Below, piece after piece: positions 23,701 through 32,411 of a DNA stretch of 64,000 bases. Under the pieces are notes generated by a model, which saw only the letters and a list, made by a program, of their open reading frames with translations, had not been told where the DNA came from and did no database searches. Every line of letters begins with the position of its first letter. Positions within the stretch are counted from its first letter, which is position 1. Position numbers and translations under genes: made by a program. The DNA is from Liolophura sinensis (Eukaryota > Mollusca > Polyplacophora > Chitonida > Chitonidae): positions 31,852,402 to 31,916,401 of the forward strand of contig NC_088301.1 in NCBI RefSeq assembly GCF_032854445.1, in the 5' to 3' direction.

Positions 23701-26700
23701 AAGTCAGCATGAGATGGACTTGTGGAGCCTTATTAATAAAAGTACTGACAACCCTCAGGTTTATGGGTGGAGGAAACTGGAGTGCCCAGATTACACCACC
23801 CAGAGTACCTCCTGACTTAAAAGTGCTAATCATCTTCCCATAGAAACTAGGACAAAACTGACAGACAAGGGAACACTATGGAAAAGAGCAAAAAATAATT
23901 AAATGAGATTCCTTCATTTCCTTCAGTAATCTGACTGCCCAGACACTAGAAGTTGTGAAGATTTTCTTCAACATAAGGGTCCACAAATGGCAAAGTAATA
24001 TAACGTGCAACATTCAAGATGAACAAATAAATCTGTGTCAAAATTCTTGTAAACTGTACTCATGTAATATATGTGCCGGCATGAAAAAGCAAACCTGATA
24101 CTTAATAGCAGTGTTAAGGCCAGAATAAAGTTGCTGTGACATAATTGACAATATACATTATCGAGGGCCTCCATGGCCGAGGGGGTTAGCAGGCCAGCAC
24201 CAGGCAATGATCCAGGAGCCTCTCACCAATGAAATCGCTGTGAGTTCTCGTCCAGCTCATTCTGGCATCCTCTCCAGCCGTACGTGGGAAGGTCTTTCAG
24301 CTACCTGCGGATTGCCAATTGTGGGTTTCCCCCGGTCTCTGCCTGGTTTCCTCCCACCATAATGCGGGCCGCCAGTATATAAGTGAAATATTCTTGAGTA
24401 CCGCGTAAAACACCAATCAAATAAATAAATAAATAATATATACGTGATCACGTATTTCATTTATAAAGCCTACATTTGAATGTAGTTACAAAAACCGTAT
24501 CTACAAAAGTAGAGGTATTCAAAATACAGTTTTCAATGCTGTTTCTACCGATTTCTTACTCCATGTTTACATTTACTTCCCTTTTAGAACATATATTTCA
24601 TGTAAATATTTAAATAAATATAAAATATATAAATAGACAAAATACTCAAATATATAAAATATTCAAATCTATAAAATATTCAAATCTATAAAATAAACAT
24701 AAATACAGAAAAATATAGCACTGAGCCTAACTTAAGCGAGGATTGGCTGAAGTCAGCCACGTGTGGAAAAGTCTAACCTGACTTGGAATGTGGCATCATG
24801 GTGCGCACATCATTCATCAGATGTCTCAGTCTGTAGGACACCCCTCTGGAGCTGAACACCAACACACGCTGTTTGTTCACCCATTTGGTCTGCTCAACAA
24901 AAAGATCAAGCTTTAAATTACTGTATTCCAGCTAGTTTGGTCTGTAAATATGCACTTTCTTCAAAAGCACAAAAAGATAAAAATTAAAGAAATTAGTCAA
25001 AATTAGTCAACCTCTCCCAAAACACTCAAGTGGCCCTATGCTCACATAGATAAATCAGTTAAAATTAAACAAAAAGCAAAAATGTGTCACGTTTTACTGG
25101 ACTTCAGGTGATGCATAATATACATTTATTTCATTATTTACTATAGCTGTGAATAAACAATGTACTCTGAAATTTTTCACTTACATGTGCATGTATATTT
25201 TGTATATTGATCTACCGTACTAGACAGACTTCACGCCATTCTATAATCTAGCACAGTAATACACCAGAGAAAGATAAGACAACACGTCTTCATCGTTGAA
25301 GGCCCCAAGCCGCACTGCTTTATTCAGAGAAGACCGCGTGGCATGTACATCAGTATGCAAAGTGATACGTCACTGATACGTCACAAGACGTGATATATTA
25401 CACTCCTCCCTTTTTAGATACGAAGTAACCTTGAGAACATTAACAAAGTTTCAATTAACTTTTAACTTCTTTAAACCTTGTAACATTTTGTTTCTTACAA
25501 CACTGTTTCATTTTACTTAGATACATTTTATGACACCAACATTAAAACAATGTCACAAGTTTGCTCTAAAAAAAACAGTCAACAACCAAGACATAAAATC
25601 TGAGTACATATGTATCTAGAACTTTAGAACAGCTGCAACACTGAATACATATTACAAATCAAGTCTTCGTGGAGGTCTACTTACTCTACCAGACCTTCGA
25701 GGAATAAACACAGGAGAATCACATGACACAGTGTCATCAGGTTTACAATCTTGATCAAAAACTTTCGGTGTACATTTAGTAGATTCAGGTAAAGCTACTG
25801 CTTCCTTTATTGGACTTGGCACATTAGTTTGTACACTCGGATCATTTACATGTGGATTTCTGACAATGCTTGGATTATTTGGTGCAACACATGTATCCTT
25901 CCCTAGTAATACGTCATTTGGATTTTGATCAGATTTAACATTTACAGAGTCATCACAAATAAGATGATCAGCATGAACATAGCGTTTGTTATTACCTGGA
26001 ACTCGCACAATATAAGTGTGAGGACCTTTAATTGCAACAATGGTACCGGGGATCCATTTTACCTTTCCTCCCCTGATATTTCTTACCCGTACATGCTGAT
26101 ACAAATCAAATTTACGTACAGTGGGATTCAAACCATCGTGATGAAATTTGCTAGCTGTCTGTTTTCTTTCTACCTTTCTTTGTAAGTTAGGCTTTAACAA
26201 AGACAACCTAGTTCGCGGCGTTCGCTTCAGAAACAACTCAGCTGGCGTAATACCAGTCGTAGTGTGAGGAGTATTTCTGTAACATGACAGAACATGGGCT
26301 ATTCTACTTTGAATACTCTCAGACTTTTCACACTTTTTGAACATTCTCTTAAAGCTCTGAACATTTTTCTCAGCTAACCCATTACTTGCAGGATGGTAAG
26401 GGGGACACAAAGTATGATCAATATCATTACATTTCAAAAAATCAGAAAACAAATCAGCAATGAACTGGGGTCCATTGTCTGAAACAATTTGTTGCGGTAA
26501 ACCATACCTTGCGAACAAAGACCGAAGAACAGTAATAGTAGCACTTGATGTGGTACTTGACATTGGAAAACATTCTAACCACTTAGAATAACTGTCGACT
26601 ACAATAAAAAATTGCTGACCATCGATTTCAGCAAAATCAACATGAATTCTCTGCCATGGCTCTGTAGCCCAAGGCCACAATAACAAAGGTACAGACTTAG

Positions 26701-29700
26701 GCACTTTTTGTGATTCTACACAACTCGGACATGTTCTGACTAAGTCTTCTATATCTTGATCTAATCCAGGCCACCAGACGAAAGATCTAGCCAAAGCTTT
26801 CATCCTACACATGCCGGGATGACCATCATGTAATTCATTTAACAACATTTCTTGAAGTTTAGTTGGTACAACTACTCTCCTACCCCATAATATACAACCA
26901 TCATCAATTGACAATTCATCTCGTTTTGACCAATAGGGTTGCAAAGTCATATCAGTACAATAATTTGGCCAACCTGAAGATGTAAAATCTAACACTTTAC
27001 ATAATGTAGCATCTTTACATGAAAAATCAGCTATCTGTTTAGCTGTCACAGGTAGATCGCTTAATACTGTACTACAAATATACATTTCATCAGGATCTGC
27101 AGTGTGAGAATCATCCACTGGTAATCTACTTAACATATCTGCATTTGCATTATTTTCTGAAGATCTGTATACAATATCATACGAATATCCACTAAGCAAC
27201 AATGCCCAGCGCTGCATCCTAGCTGCTGCTAATGCAGGAATACCAGATTTGGAACCAAAAATTCTTGTTAGGGGTTGATGATCAGTTACAAGAGTAAATT
27301 TCCTACCAAACAAGTACAAATGAAATTTCTTAATTCCATACACAATTGCCAATGCTTCTTTCTCTATTTGTGCATAGTTCTTCTCTGCACAACTTAATGT
27401 ACGTGATGCATAAGCTACAGGTCTTTCTGAACCATCATTCAACTTATGGCTTAACACAGCTCCTAATCCATAAGGACTTGCATCTACACTTAATACTAAA
27501 CGCATCTTAGGATTATAGTGCATAAGCACGCTATCACCTGTTAAAACAGTCTTAGCATATTGAAAAGAAGTTTCACACTCTTTAGTCCATTTCCACATTA
27601 CTGACTTGTTAAGTAACGAATACAAAGCATGTAAATTTGATGACAGATTTGGTACAAATTTACCATAGTAATTCAACATTCCAAGAAATGATTTAAGTTC
27701 TGACACATTCTGTGGTCTAGGTGCATTTCTAATTGCATCTGTCTTGCTTTGCAATGGTTTTATACCCTCAGCACACAGCTTATGACCCAAAAATGTCACA
27801 CTTTCTTTGAAAAATTCACATTTTTCTCCATTTAACTTGACATTGTGTTTCCTCAATCTAGAAAATACTTTCTCTAACACAACAAAATGCTCTTTCTCAG
27901 TTTCAGTTGCTACAAATATATCATCCATGTAACATAGCACGTGATCAATATTTGACAATATTTTATCCATAGTAGCCTGAAAAATGGAAGGCGCTGTTTT
28001 GACACCAAAACATAACCGTTTAGTTGCTAACAATCCTTTGTGAGTATTTAACACAAGCAACTTAGCAGATTCATCATCTAAATAAAGCTGATTAAATGCA
28101 CTAGTCAAATCTAGTTTTGAAAACACTTTTGGCTGTGAACCATACTGGGATATCTTAGCAAACAGATCTTGAGTATTTGGTAATTTATATCCATCATCTT
28201 TAATCAATTCATTAACTGCTTTATAATCACCACACACTCTAATAGACTTATTAGGTTTCACAACATGGACTGTCGGTGAAGCCCATTCACAACTGTCAAC
28301 TGGATACAAAATCTCTGATTCAATCAATCGGTCATATTCTTTTTCAACATCTCCAAGCAAAGAATATGGTACAGGTCTAGCCTTCTGATATACTGGTTTA
28401 ACATTATCTTTCAATGCCAATGATGCTTTAAAACCTTTAATACCATTACCTTCATACGTAAACAGTACACTGTTCTGTCGTAACAGCTCATTGAAACAAT
28501 CAGAAAAATCATCAGACTGCGGTACATGTTTAGGTAACTTCTTAGTTAGACCAACTTCATTTACAGTGAAAATACTTTGCCAATCCAATTTGATATGTTT
28601 TAACCAATCTCTACCCAATAAACATGGTTTCTGACCTTTTACAACAATCAAGTCAAGTTCTACAAGTGGGTTTTCCTCGTACTTTACAGGCACTCTAATT
28701 TCTCCCAAAATAGGTACAGGTTCATTTGTATAACTACGCAATGTGATGTTTACATTTCTGAGCGGGAACATTGTTAAACAACTTTTATACAATGTTTCAG
28801 ATACAGTCGAGCGTGAGGCTCCTGTATCAAGCTCCATTTGTATGTTAGAATGTCCTACAGTAATATCTACTTTAATAGGTTTCATGCTTTGAGTTTGATT
28901 TACATTATAATTACCGTAGAGTCCAAATTCATCATGATCAAATTCAGAATTACTGTCTCTTGACTCTTCAGCATCATTTGAAATGTCCACGTATTTCGCT
29001 GAATTTCTTGATTTGAACTTACTTTGCGAATGTCCACGACCGCCTCTTGTACCTCTGCTGCCGGTATTTCCACCACTGTTAGAATTTGTGTTATCACTTT
29101 TCGGACACATGGCCTTGATATGTCCTCGCTGTCTACACCCATAACACTCAGCGTCTCTCAGTCGACATTCTCCAGTACTATGGTTTCTCCCACCACAGCA
29201 TTTGCAGCCATCGCCGGATGTACTACGGTGTGCTTGGTCACGACCGCGTCCTCTGCCTCGACGTCCGCCTCTCCTCCCGGGGAACAGTCGGTTCATCTCC
29301 GCCGTGCCGTCGTTCATGCTCTCTCGATTAGCGGCATTCGCTAATTCGTCCGCTAGGCATTTCCTTCTTGCTTCGTCAAATGTAAGATTTCGCACAGATA
29401 GTAGATGTGTCTGAGTACGTGACATCTTCTGATTCAGTCCCGAAACTAGCTTGTCTCGTAAGGCATCGCCTAGAAAATTGCCGTAATCACAAGTAGAAGC
29501 CAATTTCTTCAGACGGACAATAAAGTCTGCCACTGATTCCTTGTCACCTTGTTTCGACACTCTGTCAAACCGAAATCTTTCTGCCATTACATTTGGAGTG
29601 GGCGCATAATGTTCTTTCAAGAGGTCCTTCAGTTCCTGATACGTTTTCGTTCTAGGGGCGTCTGGACTACACAAGTTTTTGAGAAGTTTGTATGCTTCTG

Positions 29701-31856
29701 GACCGATGAGCGATAGGAATAAATTTGCCTTCCTCTCGTTTTCGATGGCGTTCGCTGCCATAAAAGCGTCGCATCTGTCCGTGTAATCTTCAAAAAGTTC
29801 AACACTCTCATCAAAAACTCCTAGATTCCCGAAAACTGCCATTTTCCCTTATACGTAGGTACGTTTCGTCTCGTCGCCAGTTTTGTATATTGATCTACCG
29901 TACTAGACAGACTTCACGCCATTCTATAATCTAGCACAGTAATACACCAGAGAAAGATAAGACAACACGTCTTCATCGTTGAAGGCCCCAAGCCGCACTG
30001 CTTTATTCAGAGAAGACCGCGTGGCATGTACATCAGTATGCAAAGTGATACGTCACTGATACGTCACAAGACGTGATATATTACAGTATACAACAGTGGG
30101 TAGGTTTACTGCACAAGTCAGTGGGTAGGTTTACTGCACAAGTCAATGGGTAGGTTTACTGCACAAGTCACTGGGTTGGTTTATTATACAACAGTGGGTA
30201 GGTTTACTACACAAGTCAATGGGTAGGTTTATTACACAAGTCAATGGGTAGGTTTATTACACAAGTCAATGGGTAGGTTTAGTATACAACAATGGGTAGG
30301 TTTACTACCCAAGTCAATGGGTAGGTTTATTATACAACAGTGGGTAGGTTTATTGTACCACAGACAGTCGAACTAGCTGCACAAATGAGGTTACACTGAT
30401 CTAACGATGCACTGGTGTGTTGAGCAGACAGAGCCACACTGACTTCTGGTGTCAAACAGGATGTACAACGTCTTCTGTGAGTTTCAGTTGCTGAACATAA
30501 GGTTTTTCACAATGTTATTTTGTCCTAACCTGCGTAAATCTGGTTTCTGTGAAAACAACACGTAAACACGTAAAGTGCTTCAAAACAAACACGCACGGTC
30601 CCTACTCCAATATGTAAGACAAATTTCAACGATTTTGGCGCACAAGTTGCCTCCACTTCAATGGACTGGTCACCATTTTTGGCTGCCGTACTCGCCATCA
30701 CATGACCCAGGGAATCCGAATGGAAACGTCATAAGCTGTCAAGCCACAAATATATTCAGTTCGCCCCGACCACATAGGGTAAAAATAAATTACTTAGGAC
30801 ATGCCTCAGTGCTTTTGATTTGTTGACAAGTCATGGCAAAGAAACTGTTTGGACATGCCCCATGCAGTGGCAAAATGACCGCAATTAATACAGTTCCCAT
30901 GCGACATCTGGCTCTTCTGGCTTGTGATCCTTGGCCAAAGGTCAGGTAAGCCCAGTAAATAAAACCACGTGATGCAAAGGCCAGGGTTTCACAATGTCAC
31001 ATGACATGAAAATGATTACTGCGTGAAATTTAGAATCCAGTCATGGCCGAAGACATTTCGTCAAAACACCAAGGATTTACACTACCTGTTGATCAGAACA
31101 TAAAAACATGCATGCAGACATGATTTATCTGTCATTGATGCATAAATCTACACGGTCACGGTTTTATTTAAGATTTAATTCTTAAGATTTAAGGTCAATG
31201 TGAAGGTAGAAAAGCGAGCTCCTCTGGGATCATTCCAGGAGTGCATGAAACTGACCTAGCAGCAAGGTATGGTACTACATTGTTAAATCTGCTGGCAGCT
31301 TCACTTGTGGAGCTAGCGAGTGAACCAGCGTCCACCACCCTACATCATGTACATAAACGTTCACCTGAAAAACCTTCTGACTTGAAAATGCAACACATCA
31401 AATAGGATTATTACTACTTGTCAGAAAACCACCGTTTAACAGGTTAGGTTCATTGTGAAAAGCAGTTATCTTAATGAAACGACGTCACTTTAGAACTTGA
31501 CAGCAGCCTGAGCTTAAAGTCTCCCTAAAATTAAAGGACGTCAAAGTCAAAATGGAAGCAGTAACACCAGCTTTACTTCTCCCAACACCCCACTCCATGC
31601 TAAAATCTAGAGACATCTCACTGTAGCATGTGTGCAAGGGGACGTAATCGTTGATCGGTTAATGGACTATTACTAACAATTATAATTAACAATTATAACA
31701 CCGCACTCATTCTTGAATGTGCATTTAATGCATTTCATATCAAAATAAATATCAAACCTGCTTGGCTGGTGGTTCATCCGATGATACGACAGCGGGTATA
31801 ATTATTTCATTCTTGTTTTCCTCAGCAGCACGTGCTTCCCGTTTACGTTTCACCAT
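17762..31856 (-). CDS. BRIX1: BRIX1, ribosome biogenesis protein BRX1 homologue, complete, 10 exons
   Basis: This is a nucleolar Brix-domain protein needed for assembly of the 60S ribosomal subunit. Coding exons in transcription order: 31856-31758, 24889-24778, 23549-23506, 23331-23261, 22892-22843, 21986-21913, 20468-20418, 19224-19089, 18254-18160, 17953-17762. The lengths sum to 924 nt (307 residues plus stop), all splice sites are canonical, and every split codon resolves. Recognisable family segments include RVLVFSSRG, CEMKNCNKCIYFE, ELKMTGNCLKGSRPLLSFD, HHPKSQPFIDRV and EIGPRFVMNL. The start ATG (31856) opens a short basic N-terminus, MVKRKREAR. The C-terminus is somewhat shorter than in human BRIX1 (about 350 residues). 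The first intron is almost 7 kb because of an LTR retrotransposon in the same orientation. The gene is divergent with PAIP1 and convergent with the SMARCA4-like gene. Confidence 0.94.
18358..18580 (-). mobile_element. SINE-like repeat, fourth subfamily
   Basis: The end resembles the main SINE tail, but the core reads GTGGAGGAAAACTGAGTGCC and CCTTTGGCAAGTTACTGAC. Related copies lie at 22545-22710, 23740-23835 and 57907-58055. Confidence 0.55.
19535..19680 (+). repeat. Unnamed interspersed repeat, copy 2
   Basis: It aligns in blocks with 372-500 (AGGTTTGTTTGGAAGGTA, GATATCC, GTCAGCACAAAAAGAAAT). It lies between BRIX1 exons 7 and 8. Confidence 0.45.
21364..21624 (-). mobile_element. Full-length SINE (main family)
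   Basis: Reverse orientation, hence sense to BRIX1. Duplication TCTGATTTACT at 21353-21363 and 21625-21635. Confidence 0.93.
22545..22710 (-). mobile_element. SINE-like repeat, fourth subfamily
   Basis: It matches 18358-18580 in block order: TTATTTGAT tail, ACAGGTGAAGGAAAC, GAGTGCCTGGGTTAAACC. Confidence 0.5.
23570..23724 (-). mobile_element. SINE of the main family, 5'-truncated
   Basis: Sense to BRIX1. Its A-rich tail ends about 20 bp upstream of the BRIX1 exon 3 acceptor. Confidence 0.85.
23740..23835 (-). mobile_element. Fragment of the fourth SINE-like subfamily
   Basis: GGGTGGAGGAAACTGGAGTG and the block after it match 18358-18580. Short and diverged. Confidence 0.4.
24163..24436 (+). 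mobile_element. Full-length SINE (main family)
   Basis: Complete head to AATAAATAAATAAA tail. One of the few intronic copies antisense to its host gene (BRIX1). Confidence 0.9.
25198..25402 (-). repeat. 3' LTR of the Ty3-type element
   Basis: 205 bp, bounded by TGTAATATAT and ATATACAAAA on the element strand. It carries AATAAA (25319-25324 on the reverse strand), which probably terminates the element's RNA. It matches the copy at 29881-30085 base for base as far as I can read. Confidence 0.95.
25403..25415 (-). other. Polypurine tract of the LTR element
   Basis: On the element strand this reads AAAAAGGGAGGAG directly against the TG that opens the 3' LTR. This is the position and composition of the primer for plus-strand DNA synthesis. 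Confidence 0.85.
25652..29842 (-). CDS. Gag-Pol polyprotein of the LTR element, single intact ORF, 1396 residues
   Basis: Residues 1 to about 205 are Gag capsid-like. Two CCHC zinc knuckles follow at 213-226 and 233-246. The aspartic protease active site DTGA starts at residue 339. Reverse transcriptase includes CGDYKAVN and the catalytic YMDD at 638-641. RNase H includes Asp787 and Asp854 (TDHQPL). Integrase has an HHCC finger (His1005, His1008, Cys1038, Cys1041) and a DDE triad Asp1069, Asp1122, Glu1158 with the classical 35-residue spacing between the last two. A GPY-like module lies near 1230-1290. No stop or frameshift separates Gag from Pol. Every catalytic residue I looked for is present, so the element may be competent. 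No envelope gene is seen. Confidence 0.96.
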   Translation of the reverse strand: MAVFGNLGVFDESVELFEDYTDRCDAFMAANAIENERKANLFLSLIGPEAYKLLKNLCSPDAPRTKTYQELKDLLKEHYAPTPNVMAERFRFDRVSKQGDKESVADFIVRLKKLASTCDYGNFLGDALRDKLVSGLNQKMSRTQTHLLSVRNLTFDEARRKCLADELANAANRESMNDGTAEMNRLFPGRRGGRRGRGRGRDQAHRSTSGDGCKCCGGRNHSTGECRLRDAECYGCRQRGHIKAMCPKSDNTNSNSGGNTGSRGTRGGRGHSQSKFKSRNSAKYVDISNDAEESRDSNSEFDHDEFGLYGNYNVNQTQSMKPIKVDITVGHSNIQMELDTGASRSTVSETLYKSCLTMFPLRNVNITLRSYTNEPVPILGEIRVPVKYEENPLVELDLIVVKGQKPCLLGRDWLKHIKLDWQSIFTVNEVGLTKKLPKHVPQSDDFSDCFNELLRQNSVLFTYEGNGIKGFKASLALKDNVKPVYQKARPVPYSLLGDVEKEYDRLIESEILYPVDSCEWASPTVHVVKPNKSIRVCGDYKAVNELIKDDGYKLPNTQDLFAKISQYGSQPKVFSKLDLTSAFNQLYLDDESAKLLVLNTHKGLLATKRLCFGVKTAPSIFQATMDKILSNIDHVLCYMDDIFVATETEKEHFVVLEKVFSRLRKHNVKLNGEKCEFFKESVTFLGHKLCAEGIKPLQSKTDAIRNAPRPQNVSELKSFLGMLNYYGKFVPNLSSNLHALYSLLNKSVMWKWTKECETSFQYAKTVLTGDSVLMHYNPKMRLVLSVDASPYGLGAVLSHKLNDGSERPVAYASRTLSCAEKNYAQIEKEALAIVYGIKKFHLYLFGRKFTLVTDHQPLTRIFGSKSGIPALAAARMQRWALLLSGYSYDIVYRSSENNANADMLSRLPVDDSHTADPDEMYICSTVLSDLPVTAKQIADFSCKDATLCKVLDFTSSGWPNYCTDMTLQPYWSKRDELSIDDGCILWGRRVVVPTKLQEMLLNELHDGHPGMCRMKALARSFVWWPGLDQDIEDLVRTCPSCVESQKVPKSVPLLLWPWATEPWQRIHVDFAEIDGQQFFIVVDSYSKWLECFPMSSTTSSATITVLRSLFARYGLPQQIVSDNGPQFIADLFSDFLKCNDIDHTLCPPYHPASNGLAEKNVQSFKRMFKKCEKSESIQSRIAHVLSCYRNTPHTTTGITPAELFLKRTPRTRLSLLKPNLQRKVERKQTASKFHHDGLNPTVRKFDLYQHVRVRNIRGGKVKWIPGTIVAIKGPHTYIVRVPGNNKRYVHADHLICDDSVNVKSDQNPNDVLLGKDTCVAPNNPSIVRNPHVNDPSVQTNVPSPIKEAVALPESTKCTPKVFDQDCKPDDTVSCDSPVFIPRRSGRVSRPPRRLDL
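29862..29880 (-). other. Primer-binding site of the LTR element
   Basis: Immediately inside the 5' LTR the element strand reads CTGGCGACGAGACGAAACG. The TGG start fits pairing with the CCA end of a tRNA. I cannot name the tRNA from sequence alone. The start codon lies only about 38 bp from the LTR edge, so the leader is very short. Confidence 0.7.
29881..30085 (-). repeat. 5' LTR of the Ty3-type element
   Basis: 205 bp, the promoter LTR on the element strand. GTATA follows it on the plus strand and repeats the five bases before the other LTR. The AATAAA equivalent is at 30002-30007. Confidence 0.95.
30086..30362 (+). repeat. 25-bp minisatellite next to the LTR element
   Basis: About eleven tandem units built on GTGGGTAGGTTTACTGCAC, ending in either AAGTCA or ACAACA variants. 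The array begins at the LTR junction, and the target duplication GTATA is part of its first unit. Confidence 0.85.
30363..31757. other. Remainder of BRIX1 intron 1, mostly unassigned
   Basis: No exon, SINE tail or ORF of note is visible. A short interspersed repeat at about 31449-31540 also occurs near 16526-16610 (both contain CTTAATGAAAYGACGTCACT). Confidence 0.5.
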
Positions 31857-32411
31857 TTTGATGATTAAAGTGCGGAACTGTGACGAATCACCACAACACA
31901 ATTTATATACTGATTTGTTTGTAACAAATTTCTCCGTATTTTTAGAGGCATTTTTAACGACGTCACATCAAAATAAAATTTAAAATTTTGTGCAAATTTT
32001 TTCGGTAAAAAACTAAAATTCAATCCATGATTTTATCTTCAGAGAAGTCAGAATATGTCAAAATTACATTTAGATTGAGTCCAATTAGTAAGGAACGTTT
32101 ATTTGAGGTGAAAACACAAAAATGGACAAACTGCAAAACCGGAAGACAATACCGCAGTAAATGTTGTTTGCATCGACTGAGATTTATGAGATATGCGTGG
32201 AGTGAATAAAATGGTTGTAAAGGGACAGCTGGTATCTGAAAATGAACATTTTCCCTTCTGTCTGTTGGAGATCTAAGCTCCTTTCTTAGCTGGCAGGAAG
32301 ATAATCGTGTGAAACAGGGTGCTTGTGCAGATTCTGGATTTCTTCAGTTCTTGTATCGGAAAAAACCACAACAGAAAAAATATTCCAGGAACCAGCAAAC
32401 AAGTTGTCAAT
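31857..32411. promoter_or_regulatory. Putative bidirectional promoter between BRIX1 and PAIP1
   Basis: Only 555 bp separate the two start codons of divergent genes. The interval must hold both 5' UTRs and the core promoter or promoters. It is AT-rich on the BRIX1 side, carries no SINE, and includes CGACGTCA at 31958-31965, one base off the CRE palindrome TGACGTCA. A shared promoter is inferred from spacing alone. Confidence 0.55.

Larger units (their letters stand above)
25198..30085 (-). mobile_element. Full-length Ty3/Gypsy-type LTR retrotransposon in BRIX1 intron 1
   Basis: The element is 4888 bp on the minus strand, bounded by 205-bp direct LTRs that I cannot tell apart by eye and flanked by the 5-bp duplication GTATA (25193-25197 and 30086-30090). 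The 5' LTR (higher coordinates) is followed by a primer-binding site. A purine tract abuts the 3' LTR. The single internal ORF encodes Gag, protease, reverse transcriptase, RNase H and integrase in that order, the Ty3 arrangement. Identical LTRs, an intact frame and a clean duplication imply a recent insertion. Sequence style (HHCC finger, GPY-like C-terminus, two CCHC knuckles, no chromodomain seen) resembles invertebrate Mag/K02A2.6-type elements, but the clade is an inference. It lies in the same orientation as BRIX1. Confidence 0.97.

Noticed and set aside
30086-30362. CRISPR-like direct repeats
   Set aside because: Units are contiguous with no unique spacers, in an animal genome. It is a minisatellite.
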